Below are positions 8,344 to 15,405 of a stretch of 18,870 bases of DNA, piece by piece (positions within the stretch are counted from its first letter, which is position 1; the number at the start of each line of letters is the position of its first letter). The stretch comes from JANRIC01 sp033765345 (GTDB lineage Bacteria > Bacteroidota > Bacteroidia > Cytophagales > Microscillaceae). A program made the translations under genes and the position numbers. Below the pieces are notes generated by a model. It ran no database searches. It was not told the origin of the DNA and was given only the letters and a program-made list of their open reading frames with translations. The stretch is from assembly GCA_033765345.1 (NCBI GenBank), contig JANRIC010000081.1, forward strand, positions 1 to 18,870, in the 5' to 3' direction.

Positions 8344-9090
8344 TTAAACACCCAAAGCCTCAATGAGTAATTTAGCGGCGGCAGCACCCGAGAACTGCTG
8401 TTGCCCTGTAATCAATTGACCATCTCTGACAGCAAAAGCCTTGAACCGACTACTGACGATAAAATTGGTATTGGGGATTTTTTTGGCTTCTTCTTCTATC
8501 CAGAAAGGCTGAATTTTTTTACCGACAAAGCTATCTGCAAATTCTTCTTCGGAATTGGCAAAGCCTGTCCAGGTTTTTCCGTCTACCAACAATTTTCCAT
8601 CTGATAATTTAACTTTCAGCAAAATACAAGTGCCGTGGCAAACGATCGCTACCATTTTACCGGATTCATAAAAATCAGCTACAAACTTGTGTAAATTTTC
8701 ATCATCAATCATAGTATACATCGGCGATTGCCCACCAGCTATAAAAATAGCATCGTAATCCTCAGAATTTACTTCTGCAATACCCTTGGTGTTTTTTACC
8801 AAAGCGGCATGTTTGGGTGAGCTGATAAAGCCCAAACTGATCAAATCATCAGCAGAATAGCCGCTTTCATCACGGGGATCGCTGAATGAGTCTGCTTGTA
8901 AATCTCCTCCTTGAGGGCTTACAATCTCTACAGCATATCCACGCTCTACAAATTCCCAGTAGGGGTGTGTCAATTCTGCCCACCAAAAGCCAATCGGCCA
9001 ACCTGTGGTCTGAGAAACAGCCGGATTGGCAGCAATGAGTAATATTTTTTTGGGTTTTTCAGGATTTAATACGTCTATACTCGCACTCAT
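8344..9090 (-). CDS. DJ-1/PfpI family protein, Hsp31-like (class I glutamine amidotransferase fold)
   Basis: This 248-residue cytoplasmic protein has the Hsp31-like layout. An acidic Glu39 lies in WWAELTHPY, a GG turn is at 119-120, and the nucleophile elbow is VCHGTC with Cys151 followed by His152. Characterised relatives are reported as glyoxalase III / methylglyoxal-detoxifying enzymes, chaperones or deglycases. One point differs: the segment that usually reads GGHG before the nucleophile domain is GGQSPMYTM here, with no His. The gene is divergent from an HxlR regulator at 9251, which probably controls it. Its minus-strand promoter (TTG, 20 bp, TAAATTTG) overlaps a candidate operator. An electrophile-stress or detoxification role is inferred from family and context, not shown. 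Confidence 0.87.
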   Translation of the reverse strand: MSASIDVLNPEKPKKILLIAANPAVSQTTGWPIGFWWAELTHPYWEFVERGYAVEIVSPQGGDLQADSFSDPRDESGYSADDLISLGFISSPKHAALVKNTKGIAEVNSEDYDAIFIAGGQSPMYTMIDDENLHKFVADFYESGKMVAIVCHGTCILLKVKLSDGKLLVDGKTWTGFANSEEEFADSFVGKKIQPFWIEEEAKKIPNTNFIVSSRFKAFAVRDGQLITGQQQFSGAAAAKLLIEALGV

Positions 9091-9121
9091 ACATTTTAAA
9101 GATTTATTGTTTGAACTACAT

Positions 9122-9152
9122 CAAATTTATTAGATATAGATGCTGAGATCAA
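9122..9152 (-). promoter_or_regulatory. Candidate promoter of the DJ-1 gene
   Basis: Read on the minus strand, TTG (9152-9150) is followed after exactly 20 bp by TAAATTTG (9129-9122). This matches the Bacteroidota consensus TTG-N19-20-TAnnTTTG. Transcription would begin near 9115, about 25 nt before the ATG at 9090. The -33 TTG overlaps the palindromic site at 9151-9162. Confidence 0.65.
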
Positions 9153-9212
9153 GTATGTACTTTGAAGGAATATACTTTCAAAAAAGTAAGTATATTTGTA
9201 AATCAGATACTT
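9151..9212. promoter_or_regulatory. Operator cluster with four AAGTAT/ATACTT half-sites
   Basis: The divergent region holds AAGTAT at 9151-9156, ATACTT at 9172-9177, AAGTAT at 9188-9193 and ATACTT at 9207-9212, in alternating orientation. Larger exact inverted repeats are built from them: AATATACTT (9169-9177) with AAGTATATT (9188-9196), and GTAAGTAT (9186-9193) with ATACTTAC (9207-9214). AAGTA-TG-TACTT (9151-9162) is a compact palindrome. The sites cover the DJ-1 -33 element and the TATATTTG box of the regulator gene. They are the probable binding sites of the adjacent HxlR protein, which binds as a dimer in characterised relatives. Confidence 0.75.
9191..9198 (+). promoter_or_regulatory. 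Candidate -7 promoter box of the HxlR regulator gene
   Basis: TATATTTG matches TAnnTTTG and lies 52 bp before the ATG at 9251. It overlaps the AAGTAT/AAGTATATT half-site, so binding there would block transcription, which fits autorepression. A TTG at the ideal -33 spacing was not found. Confidence 0.5.
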
Positions 9213-9250
9213 ACATCTGAATATTTTCATAATTTAACAAATAAATAACA

Positions 9251-9586
9251 ATGCCTCCCTTTACATTTAAAGACAAATTATACAACAACCCCGTAGAGCT
9301 TTCCCTGGATATTATCGGTGGAAAATGGAAAATGCCCATCATCTGGCGATTAAAAGAGGGCGTAAAAAGGTATGGGGAACTCCGAAAGAGCCTATCTAAA
9401 ATCACTCACAAAATGCTCACCCAACAACTGAGAGAGTTGGAACAAGCCGGATTGATTTCAAGAAAAGTATATCCCGAAGTTCCTCCCAAAGTAGAATATT
9501 CTCTAACGCCTGAAGGTGAGACCGTGCTGCCAATTATCGATATGCTTCGTGATTGGGGCTATGAATATAAAAATCGTTATGATTAG
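9251..9586 (+). CDS. HxlR-family (DUF24) winged-helix transcriptional regulator
   Basis: This 111-residue DNA-binding protein has the complete HxlR/DUF24 fold. It shows the hallmark LDIIGGKWKMPIIWRL (about 19-34), the recognition region RYGELRKSLSKITHKMLTQQLRELEQAGLI (about 41-70), and the wing and C-terminal part with YSLTPEG and LRDWG. In many redox-sensing members (for example YodB and HypR) a Cys stands just before PVE in the N-terminal motif. Here that position is Asn13, and the whole protein has no cysteine, so a thiol switch is excluded. The gene diverges from the DJ-1 gene, the classic arrangement for a local repressor and its target. A hairpin terminator follows 3 bp after the stop. 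Confidence 0.95.
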   Translation: MPPFTFKDKLYNNPVELSLDIIGGKWKMPIIWRLKEGVKRYGELRKSLSKITHKMLTQQLRELEQAGLISRKVYPEVPPKVEYSLTPEGETVLPIIDMLRDWGYEYKNRYD

Positions 9587-9589
9587 ACC

Positions 9590-9612
9590 AAAGCCTGATA
9601 AAATCAGGCTTT
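9590..9612. terminator. Bidirectional intrinsic terminator
   Basis: AAAGCCTGAT (9590-9599) and ATCAGGCTTT (9603-9612) form a perfect 10-bp stem with an AAA loop. The ends are T-rich on one strand and A-rich on the other. It lies between the convergent stops of the HxlR gene (9586) and the kelch protein gene (9636), so it probably ends both transcripts. Confidence 0.88.
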
Positions 9613-9635
9613 ATTTCAGAAACTATCGGAATGTA

Positions 9636-12600
9636 TTAATTTTTGATAATACGAACCAAACGCTTTTCACCTCGGTCGCTTTCCATTGAAAGGTAGTACA
9701 AGCCTGGCTGCAACAAACCCGTATTGATATCCAGAACAATATCTTCGCAGCCCTCACATACGGTTTGTTCTTTTGAAAGAATTATGCTGCCGTATTGATT
9801 TACTACTTGATATAGAAGTTTGCTTTCTGCATCTTTTGACATAACGACGTGCAGCACCTCTGAATCAGTGATGATATTAGGATATATGTTTTTAATATGC
9901 TTCCAGGGTGATATAAATTCTTGATTGGTATCTGTTTCTACGGTTTGTATATCAGTAAAAGTAAAGCTTATCGTAGATTGTTGGAGTAGATTTCCTTTAC
10001 CTGACTTTTGATCATAAGCCTCAACAGTAATGGTATATGAGTCTCCTGCCTGGGTCGGTATGCCTAGATAATCCCCTTTCTTATCACCGAAAAGAGTAAA
10101 AGGTAAAATATTTTCTACTTTTTTATACCCTTGCTCAGGTCCCTCAATAATTTTAAATACAATACTTCTGATTGAGTCGGGAATGTTCTTCGGCTCAATG
10201 GTGAATGTACCTATGTTGTTGATATTAATCTGGCTGTTATTGGGAATGGGCGATAAAACCACCCGATCGTTGTCTGCATTGATAAAGCTCTGGTACATGC
10301 TGCTGGGAGATGTTGCCCGGACAGTTAAATTGATTATCAAGGGATTACCTTTGATGCCAGTTCTGCTGATCCCTGAATAAGGAGTAGCTTTAATCATATA
10401 CATACCCGGCTCAAATGGGAAAGGCGTAAAACTTGTAGTTTTATCTCCCAACAGTGAATAAGGAGCCGTGTTTTCTGTTCGGGGAGTTTCTTGATTTATC
10501 TGAAACTGCACACTTTTGACCTGAGAACCTACCTTGGCCTCGATGGATAGCTGGCTGGGGTTTTGATCCAAAATAATACTGTCATAGCCTGAGCCTGCAC
10601 GAAGACTACGAATGGGTTGTGCATTGGTGGCATTGACGAGTACCAGCTCTTTGATAAGTAACTCTGAGGAAGGTGGCAAAGTGTCGATAACCGTCAAATT
10701 AAGTGTATAGGGTGTGCCTGCTTGCCCAGTTCTTTTGGCACCCGAAAATGCAGTAGTCCTGATCTCATAGATGCCCTCCTTAAAGGGATAAGGGATAAAT
10801 GAAGTAGGCGATTCATTGGTCAGAGAATAGGGAGGGTTTCCTTCTACACGTGCCAGTGCGCCATTTATTAGAAACTCAATGCTTTTGGTATCGCTTCCTA
10901 CGATGGCTTCTAGGGTAAGGTTAGTAGGCAACTGATTTAAATATAAAGTATCTGTGGCATTTTTAAGAACCCGAATGGTCTCTTTGGTATCTGCGGCGAT
11001 GAGTCTGAGTTCTTGAACACTGAGGTCTTTCAGCAGTTCTTGTGCTTCTATTTTCAGATTCAGGGTGATTTCAGCTCCTAAAAGCCCTGTCTTATTACTG
11101 CCGGAGTAAGGTGTGACTTTTATAAAATATACGCCTGGTGTAAAAGGATATGCAATCGGAATGCCTTTCTTCTCCCCTAACAAGGTGAAAGGATCAAGAT
11201 TCTCGACCTTGACCTCAACCCCATTGATTTCAAAAGCGACACTACCGATGAGGTTTTCTGGAATGGCCTCCATAGAAAGCGAATCGGGCAATTGATTCAA
11301 ATAAATCAAATCACTGAGATAGCCCAGTGAGCGGATTCTTTCTCCACTGCTTGCGTCCAGGAGTGCAAGTCCTTTGAGTACGGGATAAATAGCTTCTCCG
11401 CCGCCGTCTTTGTTGAGGGTAATATAAAGGATAGCGTCGGTATAGGTATCTGCGGATGCTCTCAGCTGGAAAGTATAAGTACCCGCCGGCAACATGGGTT
11501 CGTTGAAAGTCAGCTCAATATCTTCTGAAGACTCATAAACTTCGCCCTGCTTCTTATTGAGAGAGAGCCAAGAGGGCAGATCGGTACTTGTGATGACATA
11601 ACGAGGTTTAGCATTCGTAGCAGAAAGAATAACCTTAATTTTTTTGGTTTCACTCCCTGTAAGCTCTACCAACAAATGTTTTGGATTAAAGCTCAAACTG
11701 TTCATCGGAGTTCTGGGAAAGTCTTTGGTACGGATAATGTCGGTGGGTGTATACGCCGTGGGTGCACCTCCACCAATGACCACATAAGTCTCTTCAAAAA
11801 TTCTTGCCCCTGGTGCCAATAAGCTTATAGAAAGGTTAAAATTGGGTAGCTCTGTCCATGAATTAAGGATCGGATCGTACACAAAGGCAGTATTTCCCAA
11901 GATTTGACCACCCATTACATAGATTTTTCCATCTAGTGTGAACGTACTTGGCTCTATGTGGGATTCTGTATGAGGATAATCGGCAAGGCGCGACCACTGA
12001 TTGGTAAACGGATCATATACATGCACATCATCTACATCTAATGCAGACTCTTTCAGATGATTGCACCCTGCATCATGTCCGTGTTGCCCTCCGATAGCAT
12101 ATAATTTACCATCCAAAACCACCGTTCCAAAATGATTTCTGGCCTCAGGCATAGGGGCTGTGGCTGTTATGTCTTGCCAACCGAGCGAAGGTTTATCCAA
12201 ATCATACACCAAATGCACATTGAGGTCACATTTTGCCTTATCATCAAACCCTCCCACATAGTGCAGCTTTCGGCCTAGAAGTCCGAGTCCTCCGCCACCC
12301 ACAGGCATAGGCAGACCCGGTCCCTGAAACCATTCATTCTGACTGATCACATACCACCATACTTGATCACTTACCAGCCCTACATCCCCTATTCTGCCTC
12401 CGACAACCCAAACGGTATCCTGCACCAAGGCGACTCCGGAGTGAGTCACGGAGGAGGGAGTACCGTCAGCCAGGAGGGGCATCGGTTTTAATAAAGTAAG
12501 GCGATTGGTATAAGGGTTATATTTTTCGCAGGTATGCTCTACCTTGATATTAGGGCCAAAGCCGGGAAAGAAATACATTTCGTTTTCATAAACTACACAA

Positions 12601-13724
12601 GGGGATTCACCCCTGGGGAAAGTCAGACGGTTGGCTACAGTCCAGTTATTTGAAGAGCTAACTCCCGGCACTCCATCAAAAGAAAAAATCTCTAAAAAAT
12701 TCTCTGAGGCGGTAATTTCTTTAGCTCCTTTGCTTCGGGAGCCTGCTGCCAGGAAAACATCTCCTTTGTATACGATTGCTTGTGTGGCATGGCGGCCGGT
12801 ATTCAACTTGGATAAGGTTCGCCATTTGCCAGTATACGTATCCAGAATTTCTGTCTTGGGTAAAGATACAGCATTTTTATTTTCTGTTTCGCCACCAATT
12901 ACCATGAGTTCGCTCCCGAAAACAGCCACTGATGCCCCCGCTCTTTGTGTCGGAATCAAATCAGGGAGCGTATTGTTTTGCCAACGGCCTTGTTTAAAGT
13001 CAAATATATCTACTTGAGCTTCGGTATCTTTAAAAGTGCCGTTTGGGGTATCATAGCTGGATCTTCTGCCTCCGGCGAGATACAATTTGGTGCCAATTAC
13101 GGCTGCCTGAAAGTGATCCCTTGCTCTGGGTGCATTGGGAAGTACCTCCCAGATGCCTGTTTCGGGATCAAAACTATCAAACCACTGCACATGAGCCGCT
13201 TCTCCATCATCGGTAAAAGCGCGATGCCCTTTTCTGTTACCTGAAATGACATAAAATTTACCCTGATAGAGCACCACCCCGGCAGAACCGCGCAGGCGAT
13301 TCACAGGGATAGCCGGTCCAGTGAGCAGTTGGTCGGTTTGGGGATCATAGATCAAGATATTTGTCAGAGGATTTTCATGGGGGAAATTACCCTGAAAAGC
13401 TCCAATGATATAAATTTTAGATTGATAAACCACAGGCTGGAAATGGTGAATATCTTCAGTAAAAGTATTGGTATTACTCCAGGTATTTGTTTGAGGATCA
13501 TACACCTGTATGCGCTTTGTACCCCGCCCTCCAATGAGGTAGAATTTACCTGCCAACTCTACAAAACTACTTTCGTGCCGCTTTTCAGGGCTAATGCCAG
13601 TTGTATTTTGAACGAACCACCGACCGGTTTCGTTTTGTGCCTGCACCTGATGCAAGCACAGAATCTCACAAGATAATAAAATTAATACAATAGTTTTTTT
13701 AAAAAGGCCTAGTTCATGTGACAT
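9636..13724 (-). CDS. Large secreted kelch-propeller protein with Ig-like repeats and T9SS sorting domain
   Basis: This 1362-residue exported protein has a signal peptide (residues about 1-30, ending VQAQ). About twelve kelch-type blades follow, recognisable by strands such as KFYLIGG, KIYIIGA, KLYLAGG, KLYAIGG and KIYVMGG, each followed by YDP-x-T-x-x-W. They appear to form two six-bladed beta-propellers, at about 40-355 and 370-665. A beta-sandwich domain lies at about 675-775. Three similar Ig-like modules of about 120 residues begin near 785, 905 and 1025, with the shared core PF.pG.Y.I..tpySG..rtG, and a more divergent fourth begins near 1150. The C-terminus (about 1280-1362) is a T9SS type A sorting domain (YPNIITDSEVLHV ... 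LQPGLYYLSM ... KRLVRIIKN), which directs export across the outer membrane and surface attachment or release. A binding role is likely; no catalytic residues were recognised. Confidence 0.9.
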   Translation of the reverse strand: MSHELGLFKKTIVLILLSCEILCLHQVQAQNETGRWFVQNTTGISPEKRHESSFVELAGKFYLIGGRGTKRIQVYDPQTNTWSNTNTFTEDIHHFQPVVYQSKIYIIGAFQGNFPHENPLTNILIYDPQTDQLLTGPAIPVNRLRGSAGVVLYQGKFYVISGNRKGHRAFTDDGEAAHVQWFDSFDPETGIWEVLPNAPRARDHFQAAVIGTKLYLAGGRRSSYDTPNGTFKDTEAQVDIFDFKQGRWQNNTLPDLIPTQRAGASVAVFGSELMVIGGETENKNAVSLPKTEILDTYTGKWRTLSKLNTGRHATQAIVYKGDVFLAAGSRSKGAKEITASENFLEIFSFDGVPGVSSSNNWTVANRLTFPRGESPCVVYENEMYFFPGFGPNIKVEHTCEKYNPYTNRLTLLKPMPLLADGTPSSVTHSGVALVQDTVWVVGGRIGDVGLVSDQVWWYVISQNEWFQGPGLPMPVGGGGLGLLGRKLHYVGGFDDKAKCDLNVHLVYDLDKPSLGWQDITATAPMPEARNHFGTVVLDGKLYAIGGQHGHDAGCNHLKESALDVDDVHVYDPFTNQWSRLADYPHTESHIEPSTFTLDGKIYVMGGQILGNTAFVYDPILNSWTELPNFNLSISLLAPGARIFEETYVVIGGGAPTAYTPTDIIRTKDFPRTPMNSLSFNPKHLLVELTGSETKKIKVILSATNAKPRYVITSTDLPSWLSLNKKQGEVYESSEDIELTFNEPMLPAGTYTFQLRASADTYTDAILYITLNKDGGGEAIYPVLKGLALLDASSGERIRSLGYLSDLIYLNQLPDSLSMEAIPENLIGSVAFEINGVEVKVENLDPFTLLGEKKGIPIAYPFTPGVYFIKVTPYSGSNKTGLLGAEITLNLKIEAQELLKDLSVQELRLIAADTKETIRVLKNATDTLYLNQLPTNLTLEAIVGSDTKSIEFLINGALARVEGNPPYSLTNESPTSFIPYPFKEGIYEIRTTAFSGAKRTGQAGTPYTLNLTVIDTLPPSSELLIKELVLVNATNAQPIRSLRAGSGYDSIILDQNPSQLSIEAKVGSQVKSVQFQINQETPRTENTAPYSLLGDKTTSFTPFPFEPGMYMIKATPYSGISRTGIKGNPLIINLTVRATSPSSMYQSFINADNDRVVLSPIPNNSQININNIGTFTIEPKNIPDSIRSIVFKIIEGPEQGYKKVENILPFTLFGDKKGDYLGIPTQAGDSYTITVEAYDQKSGKGNLLQQSTISFTFTDIQTVETDTNQEFISPWKHIKNIYPNIITDSEVLHVVMSKDAESKLLYQVVNQYGSIILSKEQTVCEGCEDIVLDINTGLLQPGLYYLSMESDRGEKRLVRIIKN

Positions 13725-13747
13725 AAGAAGTATTGTTGGTTTGATGG

Positions 13748-13775
13748 CAAGATAGACTTAATTGATGATGATCAA
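13748..13775 (-). promoter_or_regulatory. Possible promoter of the kelch protein gene
   Basis: On the minus strand TTG (13775-13773) is followed after 18 bp by TATCTTG (13754-13748), one base short of the TAnnTTTG consensus. The implied transcription start is about 15-20 nt before the ATG at 13724. The surrounding 13725-13989 stretch is AT-rich, and nothing else convincing was found in it. Confidence 0.3.
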
Positions 13776-13969
13776 GCGTATTTGATTTTTTATATTTTGT
13801 TGATTTTGAGTGATTTAATAATCCAATTTTCAATAAATTGTTTTATTTTGATTATATATGAGGTTCATCAAATCCTCAAGATAAATGAAGATAATACAAT
13901 ACTATACGCTTTTTCTTACATTTGCAAAAAAGACACCATTCAATTGATCCAAGAATTGTATGATACACC

Positions 13970-13988
13970 CCTGAGAGCTATTCTCTGG
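13970..13988 (-). terminator. Weak hairpin just after the NosL-like gene
   Basis: CCTGAGAG and TTCTCTGG can pair with one T-T mismatch and one G-T pair around a CTA loop, beginning 1 bp after the NosL-like stop codon. No U-tract follows on the minus strand, so terminator function is doubtful. Confidence 0.25.
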
Positions 13989-13989
13989 T

Positions 13990-14505
13990 TTAGTTTTGGA
14001 TAATTTGCTTAATCATATCCAAGTCAACCTCTTCAAAACGAAGAATTTTACTTCCCTGATGATCTTTCATAAATTCTTCAGCCGCAGTTTTGTCGCGGTG
14101 AGGTACCAAGTCCGACCCCATCGGCCCTAATACGTCACTTTTGATGACATAAAATGCTTTGCGGGCATCTATAGGTTTGGTATCATAAAAATCTATTACC
14201 TCTATTTTTTGAATATTTTTGACGGTTTGCTTTGGATCAAGCACTGTTAAAAACATACATCTGGGTGAGCAACAATATTTTTCACCTTCTTTTGTGCTGA
14301 GTTTGCTCTGCCATTTGGGAAACTCTGCCGAAGGCATCCCGCAATATTGGCAATCGGTATTGACTGCTGAACTCTCTGACGTTTGTTGTGGAGAGGTGCT
14401 ATGTCCCTGATGCTGACTATGGTCTTGTTTGGTCTGAGCACAAGAAAAAAGCAAAGTCAAAAAAAATCCGGCTAAAATTTTAAGGCTGAATAATTTCATA
14501 CGCAT
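13990..14505 (-). CDS. NosL-like copper-binding lipoprotein
   Basis: The reading frame is open back to 14553, but an ATG there would put the start inside the neighbour's promoter and add residues before the signal sequence. I chose ATG 14505 (MRMKLFSLK, 171 residues); ATG 14499 is equally possible. A lipoprotein signal peptide ends LFSC, with Cys22 as the lipidation site. A His-rich stretch follows (His29, 32, 35), then CQYCGM (Cys52, Cys55, Met57) and CCSPRCM (Cys78, 79, 83, Met84), a ligand set fitting Cu(I). NosL is an accessory protein for copper delivery to nitrous oxide reductase. No nos gene is in the window, so here it may serve another copper protein or the nos cluster may lie elsewhere. 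Confidence 0.82.
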   Translation of the reverse strand: MRMKLFSLKILAGFFLTLLFSCAQTKQDHSQHQGHSTSPQQTSESSAVNTDCQYCGMPSAEFPKWQSKLSTKEGEKYCCSPRCMFLTVLDPKQTVKNIQKIEVIDFYDTKPIDARKAFYVIKSDVLGPMGSDLVPHRDKTAAEEFMKDHQGSKILRFEEVDLDMIKQIIQN

Positions 14506-14509
14506 TATC

Positions 14510-14529
14510 TTTACAAAAATTTGTGTAAA
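14510..14529. promoter_or_regulatory. Palindrome between the NosL-like and nitroreductase genes
   Basis: TTTACA (14510-14515) and TGTAAA (14524-14529) are inverted around 8 nt, and ACAAA-AA-TTTGT (14513-14524) forms a second, compact palindrome inside. The element lies in the 53-bp divergent region, next to a TATCTTTA box (14506-14513, plus strand). It could be an operator acting on both genes. The base composition is AT-rich, so chance is not excluded. Confidence 0.4.
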
Positions 14530-14558
14530 AATAAGAAATCTCCCTGAAAACAATCCTT

Positions 14559-15152
14559 ATGAATCAAGAATATCCTGTAGAGATGATCAATAATCTGATC
14601 AAAAACCGCCGTTCTGTATTTCCTCCTCAATACTCTGGGCAGAAGATAGACCAGGATATTGTCCTGCAAATTCTTGAGAATGCCAATTGGGCTCCCACAC
14701 ACAAGCATACCGAACCCTGGCGTTTTATTGTCCTTGAAGGTGCTGCTATCCAAAAAATGGCTGAATTTCAGGCGGATTTATACAAAAAAAATACACCCTC
14801 AGATAAACTCGATGAGGCTAAATTTGCCAAATTAAGCCAAAACCCGCTCAGTGCTTCTCATATCATCGCAATTCTGATGAAGCGGGATAGCGACCGTTCT
14901 ATTCCTGAAATCGAGGAAATCTGTGCCGTGGCTTGTGCCGTTCAAAATATGTATCTGACCGCTGCTGCTTATGGGATAGGTGCTTACTGGAGTACCGGTG
15001 GACTGACTTATGAAGAAAAGGGGCGGGAGTTTTTAGGGCTACAGGCAGATGAAAAACTGCTTGGGTTTTTCTTTCTAGGGCATATCAACAAACCCTCCAA
15101 AGAAAGCCGAAGAAAGCCAATTGAAGATAAAATAAGATGGATGGAAGTATAA
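14559..15152 (+). CDS. Nitroreductase-family flavoprotein
   Basis: This 197-residue cytoplasmic enzyme has the FMN-dependent nitroreductase fold. The N-terminal INNLIKNRRSVFPPQYS carries the arginines that contact the FMN phosphate. NANWAPTHKHTEPWRFIVLEG (about 41-61) is the conserved second motif, and GIGAYWSTGG (about 139-148) with GFFFLGH near the end completes the flavin pocket. The pattern is closest to the short YdjA/TM1586-like group. Members reduce nitro compounds, quinones or enones with NAD(P)H; the natural substrate is unknown. It is divergent from the NosL-like gene with a short shared upstream region. The ATG at 14559 is the first in frame and fits the family length. Confidence 0.92.
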   Translation: MNQEYPVEMINNLIKNRRSVFPPQYSGQKIDQDIVLQILENANWAPTHKHTEPWRFIVLEGAAIQKMAEFQADLYKKNTPSDKLDEAKFAKLSQNPLSASHIIAILMKRDSDRSIPEIEEICAVACAVQNMYLTAAAYGIGAYWSTGGLTYEEKGREFLGLQADEKLLGFFFLGHINKPSKESRRKPIEDKIRWMEV

Positions 15153-15217
15153 ATCTATCTTTTAAGCCTTGAAAGACCCAAATTTCTTCTTAAATTTCGC
15201 TGCTTGAACAGGTAGTG

Positions 15218-15248
15218 TTTGGGCTTTTGTCCAAAGTCAATAGATTTA
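15218..15248 (+). promoter_or_regulatory. Possible promoter upstream of the membrane protein gene
   Basis: TTTG (15218-15221), a 19-bp spacer and TAGATTTA (15241-15248) match TTTG-N19-TAnnTTTG except for the last base. The leader to the ATG at 15406 would be about 150 nt. A TTTGGG/TCCAAA inverted repeat (15218-15235) overlaps it. The rest of the 15153-15405 gap is AT-rich, with no ORF or RNA gene recognised. Confidence 0.35.
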
Positions 15249-15405
15249 TGTCGTTAATTATCAGTAAGTTGTAAGTAGCTGCCTATAATTAGTTTATATA
15301 ATTTATTTTCATAATTAATTGATAATCAAGCAATTGTATTTTCTATGGACTACTCAATGGGGTGTATCCTAAATTAAAAGCTTGAGCAAACTTTAGTTCA
15401 TCCGA

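Noticed and set aside
12631..13017. 128-codon plus-strand ORF antisense to the kelch gene
   Set aside because: The minus-strand kelch frame is continuous with clear motifs; the antisense frame has no recognisable features.
13782..14003. Plus-strand 73-codon ORF in the AT-rich gap
   Set aside because: Composition is that of translated AT-rich noncoding DNA, there is no promoter or family resemblance, and it overlaps the 3' end of the NosL-like gene.
14506..14553. Longer NosL-like start at ATG 14553
   Set aside because: It would put extra residues before the lipoprotein signal peptide and fill the divergent promoter region; the start at 14505 or 14499 fits the signal peptide.
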